Shown: positions 19,037 through 27,475 of the stretch, in pieces
Position numbering within the stretch: the first letter of the stretch is position 1
Layout: each line of letters opens with the position of its first letter
Origin: a virus
Virus record (IMG/VR): IMGVR_UViG_3300037111_000040
Span: 57,715 to 121,714 of that record
DNA: 64,000 bases
Strand: one strand, 5' to 3'
Position numbers and translations under genes: made by a program
Notes under the pieces: model-generated
What the model saw: the letters and a program-made list of their open reading frames with translations, nothing else
The model's database searches: none
What the model was told of the DNA's origin: nothing

Positions 19037-19777
19037 ATGCCAGCCCATAGTTTCACATTAGCACCAAATCTTTGTATTTGCCGCGATCCAAACTGCGACG
19101 TTCCGCTAGGCTATTGCCACTGCGGATGCGGAATAAGGACGGCTGTCGCGCGACAATCCAGCACAAAACGTGGGCATGTAAATGGAATGCCCAAAATGTG
19201 GATCAGTGGTCACTCGCAAGCACACAAGCGAATCGATTTCAATGACGCAAAACCCTTCAAAATTGATGGCGTATATTGCAAGTTGATTGGCCTAACCTTC
19301 GGCATGTATGCAGTCGTATGCGAACGTGACCATAAATGGCTAACAAGGTGGAGGTGGCAGGCCGCTTGGAGCAGCGCGGATGAGTGTTTCTACGCGATCA
19401 GAACCCACCGTGAAAAATGGAAAAAGCAGGAAACAATTAGGATGCACAGGTTCATCCTTGGACTCACTCGGAAAGATTTGCGAGTTGTCGATCATGAAAA
19501 TGGGAATACGCTCGATAATCGGCGCAGGATTAGAGGGCGCGGAAATCTTAGAATCGTTACGCATCGTCAGAGCAAGCTCAATTGCGGGGTACGCAAGGAT
19601 TGCGTGAGCGGTTTCAAAGGTGTCGGCGTAGACAAACATACTGGACGATTCAGAGCCCGCATTACAATTCACGGCAAACTTACCTCTTTAGGGCATTTTG
19701 AGACTCCAGAAGCGGCTCATCGGGCCTACTGTAAAGCGTCGAGGGTTTACCACGGCGAGTACGGGAGAACAGAATGA
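19037..19777 (+). CDS. HNH-AP2 homing endonuclease
   Basis: ATG 19037 follows a strong GAAGGAGG site. 246 residues: an N-terminal Cys-rich segment (CICRDPNCD, CHCGCG), then a central HNH with MHRFILGL, VVDHENGNTLDNRR and GNLRIVTHRQSK, and a C-terminal AP2-like DNA-binding domain (GFKGVGVDKHTGRFRARI, GHFETPEAAHRAY). AP2-HNH fusions are established homing endonucleases. It ends with an ATGA overlap onto the next gene. A TATAGT hexamer at 18975-18980 could give it its own transcript. Confidence 0.85.
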   Translation: MPAHSFTLAPNLCICRDPNCDVPLGYCHCGCGIRTAVARQSSTKRGHVNGMPKMWISGHSQAHKRIDFNDAKPFKIDGVYCKLIGLTFGMYAVVCERDHKWLTRWRWQAAWSSADECFYAIRTHREKWKKQETIRMHRFILGLTRKDLRVVDHENGNTLDNRRRIRGRGNLRIVTHRQSKLNCGVRKDCVSGFKGVGVDKHTGRFRARITIHGKLTSLGHFETPEAAHRAYCKASRVYHGEYGRTE

Positions 19778-20715
19778 GCGCCGGGACGGACGAACTCCTT
19801 ACCGCTTTCGAGGAGTGCCGCCGCAAAGCCTTCTGGATGCGAGAGTGGGAATCTACGAAGCTCACCGCGACCCAGATGCTCCAGATCGGCGTCCGTACCG
19901 GTCTGACGGAGCCAACGAAGAAAGATTGGGGTCTGGCGGCTGGTGAGGCGCTCTACTCATTGGGTGCCAACCATGGACTGGTGAGCAAACAATTAAACAT
20001 TCACGACGAAATCGTCCATCTCTCAGCCATAGCCGAAGCCGTGGCCACCGTCCTGCGCAAAGATGCCCCGTGGAAGCCGCCTGAGACGGTCGAGATAGGA
20101 AACGGCCACGCGTGGTCATCGGACGTGCTCCTAGACCCCTCTGGAGCCCGTCTACGCCGTATCGTTTTCGCTTCCTCATGGAACGATGACCGGCATTATA
20201 GCCTTTGCCGGTCTTGGGGCAGTCTCGGAAGCGTCTGCGTCCATAATCTCCCGCTTCAGATAGGCGTGGTTCTTTTAGGGGCGCACAAAGATGGAAAATT
20301 CCATAGCTGCTGGTCCAAAGCCTACAGTCATCCCGTGAACAGGCAGATAAGATTTAGAAGGAGAAACAACGTAAGCGAAGGCTTCAAAAGCACTTGGGGA
20401 CAAATTTGGCGTGAGGATCATGGCGAGTTTAGCACCCAAGATTGGTTGCAAGCCATGCTTGACGACTCAGTTTTACAGGACGCGCTCCTTGTAGTTGATC
20501 TTCCTGTCCCAGAAAAGGTGGCGCGACAAAGAATCCTCGATCTCGCCGCGCGAAGGCTGGATGAAATATGGGCTACGAAGGAACTTCCGGATCAACAGCT
20601 ATCGACCTGTGATTGGCCCCAACCGTGCGGTTTTCGCTCAAATTGCCACTCGGGGAACCAGCCCAGCGGGCGCTACGGCTTTGTGCCCGTGTCCAGTTTA
20701 TCCACCTCTGGATAG
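19774..20715 (+). CDS. Putative PD-(D/E)XK-type nuclease with Cys cluster
   Basis: 313 residues. The helical N-terminus (AFEECRRKAFWMREW) and the C-terminal Cys-rich segment (STCDWPQPCGFRSNCH) match the layout of Cas4/AddB-like phage nucleases, in which Cys residues surround a PD-(D/E)XK core. A plausible core is SSDVLLDPSGARLRRIVF near residues 115-135, but the acidic and Lys residues are not clear, so the fold assignment is tentative. The last 40 bp overlap a convergent small gene. Confidence 0.45.
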   Translation: MSAGTDELLTAFEECRRKAFWMREWESTKLTATQMLQIGVRTGLTEPTKKDWGLAAGEALYSLGANHGLVSKQLNIHDEIVHLSAIAEAVATVLRKDAPWKPPETVEIGNGHAWSSDVLLDPSGARLRRIVFASSWNDDRHYSLCRSWGSLGSVCVHNLPLQIGVVLLGAHKDGKFHSCWSKAYSHPVNRQIRFRRRNNVSEGFKSTWGQIWREDHGEFSTQDWLQAMLDDSVLQDALLVVDLPVPEKVARQRILDLAARRLDEIWATKELPDQQLSTCDWPQPCGFRSNCHSGNQPSGRYGFVPVSSLSTSG

Positions 20716-20884
20716 CTCCCTTTGGCCTTCTCAAGCGCGGCGAACATCAAGCGCCAATAGGTGACTCCAGCTTCAAGCATTTTACGCGCCTCTTCCTCAC
20801 TAAGTTCGCGCGGCGGCGCTCGCGCAGGTCTCCATTCTGATCCCGGTAGAACGAAATATCGACACGAACCTCGTCTTCGCTCAT
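20673..20884 (-). pseudogene. Small phage protein split by a frameshift
   Basis: Reading leftwards from ATG 20884, which overlaps the upstream stop (TTATGA), the first 26 codons give a plausible protein (MSEDEVRVDISFYRDQNGD). The frame then drifts into Arg-rich sequence and stops. A different frame from about 20808 gives an equally plausible tail (ELSEEEARKMLEAGV, TYWRLMFAALEKAKG) ending at TAG 20673-20675. Together they look like one protein of about 70 residues with a frameshift in the GC-rich stretch near 20810. Sequence error and programmed shift cannot be separated here. Confidence 0.5.
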
Positions 20885-21090
20885 AAAACCCTGTCTTTTA
20901 TGTCGCGCAGCCAGAAAAGTTGCTTGACGGAGCAGTTGCCGAAAGCCTCAACCTTCGCCATCATGTCTTTCTCGTTGGGGCGAATCTCGGATTCAAAGCC
21001 TTCGAGCATCTCGATGATTCGATTGGCCTCATCCAGACGTTCATCTGGCGTCAAGGTGCATTCGCTCAGGTCGTGATAGCTCATCGCCAA
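20881..21090 (-). CDS. Small conserved phage protein, 69 aa
   Basis: 69 residues, acidic and helical, with no membrane segment. The C-terminal pattern MMAKVEAFGNCSVKQLFWLR is of a type seen in small phage proteins that carry a Q/K-x-x-x-LR-IKD helix. It overlaps its upstream and downstream neighbours by a few bases, so it belongs to the minus-strand operon. Function unknown. ATG at 21084, two codons downstream, is an alternative start. Confidence 0.5.
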   Translation of the reverse strand: MAMSYHDLSECTLTPDERLDEANRIIEMLEGFESEIRPNEKDMMAKVEAFGNCSVKQLFWLRDIKDRVL

Positions 21091-21710
21091 CCATCCTTTG
21101 TCTGCCTCTGCGGCTCATCGCTCGGAACGTAGTCGAGGTCCATGGCTCCGCCGACCGCCGTGTTCGGGACCAGCGGCACGGGCGGGCCTGAAATTCCCGG
21201 AATGGGCACGGCGTTGGTCCGGTAGAGCGCCTGATCGATTCCGTCTGGCGGCAGCGGCACCGGCTCGGAGATGGGCTGTGGCTGGGCGAATTGCGCGCCA
21301 TCCGGAGGTGGGAAGCCCTGCGTGGGGCCGACGAGAGCTTGGGGATGCACCGTGCCGCCTAGCGCCCGGATTACTTGGACGAGCGAAGGAATCTCGACGT
21401 TGAGCATCGCCACACGCTGCATGGCTTCAGCCCGCTCTTTGAGGGCCATCGCGAGGCGCTTCTCCGCGTAGTTGTGCGCCTTGCCGAACTCTTTTGGCTG
21501 TGTTTTGCGCGGCTTTTTGGGGGTTACTATCGGTGCTGGTTCCTGCTCTGGTGCTGGGGCCGGTGGATCAGCTTGCGCTTGCTCAGCTTTGACCTTAGCC
21601 CATCGCGCTTTTCCGGCTTCTCTGGCTATTTCCTTGCGCCGCTCGGGAGTGAGATTCGCATTGCGTGCCTTGCCGCCTTCGCTGCCCATGTTTTCCCTCG
21701 TGCTTGCCAT
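21081..21710 (-). CDS. DNA-binding-like protein with GGKAR...ARW N-terminus
   Basis: ATG 21710 is chosen because the operator-like repeats end just upstream; 209 residues. Residues 8-42 (GGKARNANLTPERRKE, AREAGKARWAK) form a basic helix typical of plasmid and phage DNA-associated proteins. The middle part (residues 50-130) is helical and acidic-basic. The C-terminal 80 residues are Pro-rich and probably disordered. It could be a regulator or nucleoid-type protein; inference. It is first in a small minus-strand operon. Confidence 0.45.
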   Translation of the reverse strand: MASTRENMGSEGGKARNANLTPERRKEIAREAGKARWAKVKAEQAQADPPAPAPEQEPAPIVTPKKPRKTQPKEFGKAHNYAEKRLAMALKERAEAMQRVAMLNVEIPSLVQVIRALGGTVHPQALVGPTQGFPPPDGAQFAQPQPISEPVPLPPDGIDQALYRTNAVPIPGISGPPVPLVPNTAVGGAMDLDYVPSDEPQRQTKDGWR

Positions 21711-21721
21711 TCTTGCACTAT

Positions 21722-21739
21722 GCTTGCAAAAGTGCAAGC
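21722..21739. promoter_or_regulatory. Operator-like inverted repeat GCTTGCA / TGCAAGC
   Basis: Seven-bp arms GCTTGCA (21722-21728) and TGCAAGC (21733-21739) flank AAAG. Further half-sites (CTTGCAC at 21712-21718, TGCTTGCC near 21701) lie closer to the minus-strand start. The same arms form a longer palindrome at 48950-48970, again just upstream of a minus-strand start codon. Confidence 0.5.
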
Positions 21740-21745
21740 GCCCCG

Positions 21746-22402
21746 TTATCGATCAAGCGCTCCATTAAAAGGTTTGTCGAACCTTTCCTTTCCGGGAGGC
21801 CCTCCGTGCTTCTGCTCGTAATAGAACCCGTAGAGTGGAAAGGTCACGCCGTTGATGAAATTTAACTTTGGATCGCTCTTGATCGTCTGTGATGGTTCGT
21901 GCTTGACTGGGAGGCCCGTGTCGATGCACTCCCAGCCCGCGAGTCTCAGGCGGCGATATGTATCGTTATCGCTGAAGTATTGCGGAAGGTTCGTGTCCCA
22001 TCCGCCGATGTCTTCGAAGGCGTTCACGTTGAACGCGGCGAGAGCATCGTAATTTGTGAAGAGCACTCCCCACTTCGTGCCTTCGGCGGTCAGCTTTCGT
22101 GCCTGAGATATCAGCGCCATCACTGAACCCGGACCGGCCTCTGCGTCCGAGTGCATGAATACGCAGATTTTTGCGTCCGTATCTCGCGTGATCTTGAGGA
22201 TCAGATTCATCGTCTGCGAAAACGTGTATGGAACGACAGGTCTGAAGGTCTGAGACTCGAAGTTATCCCATGGATATTTTTGATCTCCCACCGAGTTGTC
22301 GATGATGGCGAGGTACTGCTTCACGTCTGCCAGCGATTCGACGGCGTTGTGGAGCAAGTCGGGACGGTTTACAAACGGCACAAAAACGCGGTAGTCGCTC
22401 AT
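21746..22402 (-). CDS. Glycosyltransferase, GT-A fold (GT2-like)
   Basis: ATG 22402 gives 218 residues starting MSDYRVFVPFVNRPDLL, the usual first strand and NRP turn of GT2-like enzymes. A conserved acidic cluster VFMHSDAEAGPG (near 85) serves as the DxD-type metal/nucleotide site. AFEDIGGWDTNLPQYFSDND (near 138) matches the acceptor-site ED and the DxD-containing loop. No membrane helix, so it acts in the cytosol. It is last in a six-gene overlapping sugar-transfer operon. Confidence 0.75.
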   Translation of the reverse strand: MSDYRVFVPFVNRPDLLHNAVESLADVKQYLAIIDNSVGDQKYPWDNFESQTFRPVVPYTFSQTMNLILKITRDTDAKICVFMHSDAEAGPGSVMALISQARKLTAEGTKWGVLFTNYDALAAFNVNAFEDIGGWDTNLPQYFSDNDTYRRLRLAGWECIDTGLPVKHEPSQTIKSDPKLNFINGVTFPLYGFYYEQKHGGPPGKERFDKPFNGALDR

Positions 22403-22923
22403 GCTTCCTCCGTGGTCCAAATGGTTTCAACCAGCCTAAAGTTTGGAATCAGTTCGTCGACGGCTTGCTTCACCCCAGCCCACTCGTTTCCATAATCGTG
22501 GCCGCACAGGATTCCACCATGGCTCAACAGTTGTCGCCACGCAAGAATGTCCGCCTTCACGTCCTGATATTCATGCGAAGCATCGATAAAGATCATATCG
22601 AAGTCAACGACGCACTCCGTAAGGACCGCACACGCTCTCAGTGATGCCATTGGAACTGGAAGGATGTTGTTTAAGCCTTGAGTATTGCGAAGAAAATCAG
22701 GCAATACCTGCACGCTCAGTTCGCTCCTGTGATCCATGCTTCCAGTCCAGCTATCGACAGCGTAGACGACACCTTTCGTGTTCTCAGCCAGAGCTATCGT
22801 GCTGCGTCCTTCCCAGCTTCCAATTTCGAGGATGGTACGGCGTCGACTCGCAGCCTCGGCCAAGTAAGACAGTTCCCCTTCGCTCATCCAACCGGGCGTC
22901 GCCAAAGCTCGCGCGATATTCAT
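22399..22923 (-). CDS. Class I SAM methyltransferase of a glycan cluster
   Basis: ATG 22923 overlaps the upstream stop (ATGA), giving 174 residues. The SAM-binding motif ILEIGSWEGRST is at residues 31-42, with VVYAVDSWTG for the second strand and MIFIDASHEY for the acidic fourth strand. GGILCGHDYGNEW is typical of Methyltransf_24-like enzymes that travel with glycosyltransferases. All motif residues are intact. Predicted to methylate a sugar hydroxyl. Confidence 0.75.
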   Translation of the reverse strand: MNIARALATPGWMSEGELSYLAEAASRRRTILEIGSWEGRSTIALAENTKGVVYAVDSWTGSMDHRSELSVQVLPDFLRNTQGLNNILPVPMASLRACAVLTECVVDFDMIFIDASHEYQDVKADILAWRQLLSHGGILCGHDYGNEWAGVKQAVDELIPNFRLVETIWTTEEA

Positions 22924-23723
22924 TTCAGTCTCTCTTTCAGTGCTGCTAGAAATCGTTGAATCGTTCGGTCGTCTACATCCATCGCCTGCACCCAGAGCCA
23001 GCGATTTTCGTCGCGCCCCCAAGTCTCACCGCTCGTGTCTATGGGATGCCGTTGCTCCCACTCTTTACGCGACTTTGTAAAGTAATGATTGAGCCGGAGG
23101 ATGGAAGAGCGCGGTGGTGCCTCTCTGTCGAGCAGAGGCGTTCCATCTTCGTTGATGGTTCCACCGCTGGTCTGAAAATGGTGTTCACTGCCAAGCGTTG
23201 AGAGGGCAGCATCGTCCAGTCTGACGATGCTTTTGTACATGCGGTTGTACGGAAGACTTTCGTTCGGCCTCCAAGTAAATCGCTCGATCACTGGAGCGTC
23301 TTCCCATTCCTGCTTCCCGCTCGATCCGAACATCATCCAGTGGACCCCAACAGCGCCGCACGTTTGCGGCAAAGTAGCGAGCGCTTCGGTAACAGTCTCG
23401 TAGCGGGGCGAGAAAAGAAATTCATCGCTGTCGATTAAGGCAAGCCATCCCTTTTGCCCTTTGATTCTGTCGATGCAGTCTTGATTCGCATCGATCTGGG
23501 CGTTCCTGCCCCCGCTATGATGACACCTATACGGCCACTCTTTCACATCAACGATGCGTCGCTCGACATACGGATGAAGAACTTCCCTCCAGCCATCTTC
23601 CGGCGTGCTGGTTCCCTGATGGTAGAGATAAAATCTCCCTACACCCATTAGCAGATGAAATTCGATCCACTCGCGAAGATAGAGCGCATCGTTGCGAAAC
23701 ATGCTAGATACGGTAAGATTCAT
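22920..23723 (-). CDS. Glycosyltransferase, GT92/GT2_4-like
   Basis: ATG 23723 touches the upstream TAA, giving 267 residues. The start MNLTVSSMFRNDALYLREWIEFH, with GVGRFYLYHQGTSTP after it, is typical of the GT92-like family, in which the enzyme senses N-D and E-W-I-E-F-H. LALIDSDEFLF near residue 110 provides the DxD metal site. No membrane helix. It sits between two methyltransferase-like genes and is translationally coupled to both. Confidence 0.75.
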   Translation of the reverse strand: MNLTVSSMFRNDALYLREWIEFHLLMGVGRFYLYHQGTSTPEDGWREVLHPYVERRIVDVKEWPYRCHHSGGRNAQIDANQDCIDRIKGQKGWLALIDSDEFLFSPRYETVTEALATLPQTCGAVGVHWMMFGSSGKQEWEDAPVIERFTWRPNESLPYNRMYKSIVRLDDAALSTLGSEHHFQTSGGTINEDGTPLLDREAPPRSSILRLNHYFTKSRKEWEQRHPIDTSGETWGRDENRWLWVQAMDVDDRTIQRFLAALKERLK

Positions 23724-24232
23724 TATCTTCCCCAAACTAACGCCGTGTGCGGCAACTGTCTGTCGTCGAGGATGCCAAACCTGAATCCTGTAACCGCAGC
23801 GTGATAGCGCTCCCAGTCGTGTACGAGAACGCTTGCTCTTCTTGGTTGCCGGGACGAGATGTACTTCAGCGTTTCAATACGCCGTTCGGCTTTGTCGGAA
23901 TTGTCGACGAAAATCAAATCAAAATTCTCTAAATCAAAGTCGTCGAGAAATGGTTCGATGGGCTCTGGATGGATATGAATTTTGTGCCGCGCGTCCTCTG
24001 ACTGCTGAATCCATCCACGGTCGCTTTCGACTGAGACTAAGGTATCAAGAAAGGGAAACAGGGCTGAGTTGAGGAATGTTGGCGTAGAGTATCTCCCCAT
24101 ACCAAGTTCCAAAACCCTCGTCGCCCAGCCGCAGGTTCTCAGCAGCGGGAGGTGAGAAGCCCAATTGTTACAGGCCGTCTGCTTCCACGCTTCCGAAGCT
24201 TCCGTCATGCTCACGATTACCAATTTGTCCAC
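23723..24232 (-). CDS. Methyltransferase-like Rossmann protein, 169 aa
   Basis: 169 residues. ATRVLELGMGRYSTP (near residue 37) is a SAM-type glycine loop, LIFVDNSDKAERRIET is the acidic fourth strand, and VLVHDWERYH follows as in class I methyltransferases of sugar clusters. It is short but has all core strands. Overlaps by 16 bp at its start with the upstream glycosyltransferase and by 1 bp with the downstream one. Substrate unknown. Confidence 0.6.
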   Translation of the reverse strand: MDKLVIVSMTEASEAWKQTACNNWASHLPLLRTCGWATRVLELGMGRYSTPTFLNSALFPFLDTLVSVESDRGWIQQSEDARHKIHIHPEPIEPFLDDFDLENFDLIFVDNSDKAERRIETLKYISSRQPRRASVLVHDWERYHAAVTGFRFGILDDRQLPHTALVWGR

Positions 24233-24840
24233 TCCTTTCGCCTCGTGGCGTTATAGAAATCCCGCTCTGGATTAGGTCCCGGACCTTCGTACCAAGGAAG
24301 GTGCTCGAACTGATATGGCGGAGCCAATCTGCAACCTTGGAGCCCATTATCCCAAGCGCGCGGCATCGTTCCCTCCTCATACATCGAGAAAGTTGTATCG
24401 AGATTGGCCTCAAACCCTCCATCTACAGGACGCTGCCACCATTGCTGCTCCCAAGCGATAACCCTATTTTTAGCATCGTAACAGTCGGGAAGGTTGTCGA
24501 TACGAAGTGACGGCCCGACCGTACTGTATCCCCTGTCCATCATTAGGCTCATACGCTCAAGGAGGTCTCTGGGACAGTTCGCGCAGGGAACAACATCTGG
24601 GTCCGTGACGATGAACCTTCTTGCTGCTTGATGAAAGCCAAGTTCCCAAAACGCATAAGGCCCAAGATTCTTCTCGCAACGGACTATGGGAAAATGCGCG
24701 GCCTCGTAATACCTAAGCAGCGGCTCCCATGTCGATGCATTGTCGATGACAGTGAAGGGAACATCAGCCTCGATGAGCCAATCAACAAGACGGCTAAACC
24801 CTCGATTTAGGTTATTGAAATTGGTGATCCACACACTCAT
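24217..24840 (-). CDS. Glycosyltransferase, GT-A like
   Basis: ATG 24840 overlaps the upstream stop, giving 207 residues. MSVWITNFNNLNRGF and FTVIDNAST form the first strands of a GT-A fold, RRFIVTDPDVVP near residue 80 is the metal-binding DxD, and the C-terminal HLPWYEGPGPNPERDFYNAT segment is rich in aromatic and acidic residues as in acceptor loops. Fully embedded in the overlapping operon; no signal peptide. Confidence 0.7.
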   Translation of the reverse strand: MSVWITNFNNLNRGFSRLVDWLIEADVPFTVIDNASTWEPLLRYYEAAHFPIVRCEKNLGPYAFWELGFHQAARRFIVTDPDVVPCANCPRDLLERMSLMMDRGYSTVGPSLRIDNLPDCYDAKNRVIAWEQQWWQRPVDGGFEANLDTTFSMYEEGTMPRAWDNGLQGCRLAPPYQFEHLPWYEGPGPNPERDFYNATRRKEWTNW

Positions 24841-26075
24841 TTCACCGCGTCCCGAAACCACTTCTCCCACGCAACCCAATTGTTCTTCCACTCGTAGCGC
24901 GGATCGAGATGCGTTCGCTTTCCGATCCATTCGTTCGCCTTCGCCGCCCAATTTTCTGCGTTGTAAACAGGGCGCTTGGTGCCAAATGATCCCGCATGGT
25001 AAAACGCTGCACTTCCCGAACCGTCAACCATCGGATCGACTTGCATTTCCTTTGGGACAAAATCCGCTGCGCCAGCGTAAGAGCCAGTGATCACGGGAGT
25101 GCCGCAGGCGAGACTTTCGGCTAACGGGAGTCCAAAACCCTCGGGTCCGATTCCGAGCATGAGGTCGCAGGCGGATAGTGCTTCTGCCATTTTTTGATCG
25201 GTAATTTGGCCCAAGCTGATTATCGTTTTGTCGATCATCCCGTAGTCGCACAATAGCGCTGGTATACTCCAAAATCGCTCGAATGCATCTGTGTGCGCCC
25301 AAAGGCGGACCTTGCGATTTCTGGCAAGTATCGCCGCCGTTTCGATACCCAACGCCCAATTTTTGCGATCCTGATTTGTGGCGACTATGGAAATCAGGCA
25401 TTCATCTTCCGTGATGGGGCCGTGATCCTCCATAATCTGCTGCCCGCCCGTGATCTGGAAGAACATGTGACGGCAAAGAGCGCGGTTTCTCTCGTAAAAG
25501 ACATCGCCATCAAAGCCGTGTGGCAAATTTGTCAGATGACGCTCAGCCGCTTGCTTATCGCCGATGGTTCTGCATAGGACGCCTTCACCAAACGGACCGT
25601 AGGCCAGCAGACGGTCGAAGCCCAGCGCCGTCCGCATAAGGGGAAACGAGAGCCTGTCGTTCGGGCCTGAGCCGTCTATTGGCACGTACCCAAAGAGCTT
25701 GAACGGACGTTTGACGAGCCACTGGCGCAATTCCGGATTCTTGAGCACGGCGGCTTCAGAGTATTTTGGCTGCGCAATCCAATCTAAGCGCGATAGGTCC
25801 CAAATAGTGCAGATGATACCCGGTTCGTTCCCAGCAAAATCCTCCCAGACTTCAGGAAGTGTTGGGATGGCCCACTCCTGCATTCCCTCGATCACATAAT
25901 TTACGAAACCGAATCTGCGGGAGCCCGGTCCGCCGTGGCCTAAGACTCCGACTCTGTAGACATCCGTCAAATGCTCGTGCGCCCTTGTCGTGAGGTCTCG
26001 GCATATCCTGCCGAGGCCACTCGACGATGACGGACTATCGGAAATAAAGAGGAGCGGCGTGGGTTGCTCAGCCAT
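24837..26075 (-). CDS. Glycosyltransferase, GT-B fold (GT4-like)
   Basis: ATG 26075 (MAEQPTPLLFISDSP) gives 412 residues. The N-terminal domain has the SSSGLGRICRDL loop near residue 18. The C-terminal domain carries the GT4 nucleotide-sugar motif GPEGFGLPLAESLACGTPVI, with the E-x7-E pattern near 318. Likely the first enzyme of the minus-strand sugar operon. Cytosolic. The class is certain; donor and acceptor are unknown. Confidence 0.8.
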   Translation of the reverse strand: MAEQPTPLLFISDSPSSSSGLGRICRDLTTRAHEHLTDVYRVGVLGHGGPGSRRFGFVNYVIEGMQEWAIPTLPEVWEDFAGNEPGIICTIWDLSRLDWIAQPKYSEAAVLKNPELRQWLVKRPFKLFGYVPIDGSGPNDRLSFPLMRTALGFDRLLAYGPFGEGVLCRTIGDKQAAERHLTNLPHGFDGDVFYERNRALCRHMFFQITGGQQIMEDHGPITEDECLISIVATNQDRKNWALGIETAAILARNRKVRLWAHTDAFERFWSIPALLCDYGMIDKTIISLGQITDQKMAEALSACDLMLGIGPEGFGLPLAESLACGTPVITGSYAGAADFVPKEMQVDPMVDGSGSAAFYHAGSFGTKRPVYNAENWAAKANEWIGKRTHLDPRYEWKNNWVAWEKWFRDAVK

Positions 26076-26129
26076 GCGCTTGAAGATAGTTTGGATGCTG
26101 TTCACTGTCAAGTGAATAAAAGATCGCAA

Positions 26130-26160
26130 TTGACACAAAAACTGCTTTGTGAAACAGTAT
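26130..26160 (+). promoter_or_regulatory. Promoter/operator region of the small HTH gene
   Basis: TTGACA at 26130-26135 is followed 19 bp later by CAGTAT (26155-26160). Between them ACTGCTTT and AAACAGT (26141-26158) form an imperfect inverted repeat that a Cro/CI-like dimer could bind. It also faces the divergent glycosyltransferase operon. Confidence 0.4.
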
Positions 26161-26165
26161 CGTCC

Positions 26166-26345
26166 ATGAGACTAGGAACTGTTCTTCGCAAGTGGCGAGC
26201 GATGGAAGAGAAAAGTGTACGCGAGGTAGCCAAGGAAATCGGCACCTCCTCAGCCACTCTCAACCGCATCGAGCACGACAAACCGTGCGAGTCTGGCACG
26301 CTGGCGAAGGTACTTCTATGGCTGATAGGCAAAGAGAAAAAGTGA
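26166..26345 (+). CDS. Cro/CI-type HTH regulator, 59 aa
   Basis: ATG 26166 is chosen because it opens directly into the domain. The 59-residue protein is almost only an XRE HTH: LGTVLRKWRAMEEKSVREVAKEIGTSSATLNRIEH, with the two-helix turn at residues 21-42. It lies head-to-head with the glycosyltransferase operon across an inverted repeat, so it may control both directions. No dimerisation or cleavage domain, as in Cro. Confidence 0.75.
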   Translation: MRLGTVLRKWRAMEEKSVREVAKEIGTSSATLNRIEHDKPCESGTLAKVLLWLIGKEKK

Positions 26346-26357
26346 CGGGAGGGACAA

Positions 26358-26705
26358 ATGGACTGGAAAGCGTGGGCAAAGAAGCAGGAAGAGGACGGAA
26401 CGGCTGAGGTTCACACGCCGACAGAACTTCAGTTCGCCGAGACAGGCGATGGTCCTTGGGCGCTGTACATCTACGGGCGCGCCGGATTCCATACCGGGAA
26501 AGTCTGGTTCCGCAAAGGACCAATGAAGTACCCTGACGAGGAAATCACCGCCACCGAAGCCAAGGAGCGCGTGGAGAAGGCCATTGGTGACGGGCGCGAA
26601 GTTCGCATCTGCAACGGCGGCGACATGCTCGTCTTCCACTCCGAGCGCGGTGTGGTGCTCTATCCAGACAGCGCCGAGGAGTTCTGGAAGGCGGTAGGCG
26701 TGTGA
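26358..26705 (+). CDS. Hypothetical protein, 115 aa
   Basis: Good ribosome site GGGAGG seven bases before ATG 26358. 115 residues, soluble, mixed alpha/beta, with a beta-hairpin-like middle (GPWALYIYGRAGFHTGKVWF). No Cys and no catalytic signature. Overlaps the next gene by one base. Function not recognised. Confidence 0.5.
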   Translation: MDWKAWAKKQEEDGTAEVHTPTELQFAETGDGPWALYIYGRAGFHTGKVWFRKGPMKYPDEEITATEAKERVEKAIGDGREVRICNGGDMLVFHSERGVVLYPDSAEEFWKAVGV

Positions 26706-27475
26706 TGAGGCTGTTCGATCCGTTTCAGTACGTCCCTACTGACCGTCGAGGCACTCCTCCAGAGCAAGCCTTCGACAATATGGTCGAATCGTATGCGTAC
26801 AGCGTGCAGGGAAAGAGGGGTGATGGGCGTCCTCCGCTCCGAATGGGGGTTTCGGCTATTCCAGTCGAAGACGCTAGGCGTCTGTTCGTCCATTACGTTT
26901 CGTACTGGGAGGGATTCTATCGCAACGTGAGCCAAGCTCTGAACGATCACATGTCGATCTGCACGAGCCCGCCTCCGATCTTCGCGGAAATGAGAAAGGG
27001 CGATATGCGTAGCCTGTTCTCTCAAGGATACGTGGTGAACGCGGATCGCCGGAGCGGGAAGACACAAGCACTCTTCGACGAGGCCGACGAGGTTTCACGG
27101 GCAACATCCAGCAGGATTGCCATCGTAGCACCGCGCAAAGATTACATCATGGCCGAAGCAGTGAAGAGACGCTTGGAGCACGCGACGCCGGGACAATTCA
27201 ACAGGCTGGAGTTCATTGGTGAGGATGAACTACATAAGCTGGATGGGCTGAGTCGAGATGTGATGGTGGACGAATGGTGGCATCTTTCCGAACGGACGCG
27301 TGAAACACTCGCGGACAGATTCAACATCATGGCGGCGGTTGGGACATTGCCGCATGGCGCGCGGATACCAATCACATCTCGCGCACTGCGGGACGAAGAC
27401 GGCTACTACGGCAGGAAGCCGGACACCTACAACCCGTTAGCGATGGCACGGGTCGAAAGAGAGGATAGGTACTAA
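26705..27475 (+). CDS. P-loop ATPase-like protein, 256 aa
   Basis: ATG 26705 overlaps the preceding TGA. 256 residues with a Walker A-like NADRRSGKTQ at about residue 116, a Walker B-like RDVMVDEWWHL near 182, and a sensor-like MAAVGTLPHG (near 210). The layout recalls the ATPase half of phage terminase or packaging-like enzymes without the nuclease half. It could be an accessory ATPase. No membrane segment. The motif is clear; the role is not. Confidence 0.5.
   Translation: MRLFDPFQYVPTDRRGTPPEQAFDNMVESYAYSVQGKRGDGRPPLRMGVSAIPVEDARRLFVHYVSYWEGFYRNVSQALNDHMSICTSPPPIFAEMRKGDMRSLFSQGYVVNADRRSGKTQALFDEADEVSRATSSRIAIVAPRKDYIMAEAVKRRLEHATPGQFNRLEFIGEDELHKLDGLSRDVMVDEWWHLSERTRETLADRFNIMAAVGTLPHGARIPITSRALRDEDGYYGRKPDTYNPLAMARVEREDRY

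Noticed and set aside
26705-27475. Large terminase subunit
   Set aside because: Walker motifs are present but the protein is only 256 aa, lacks a nuclease domain and is far from packaging genes.
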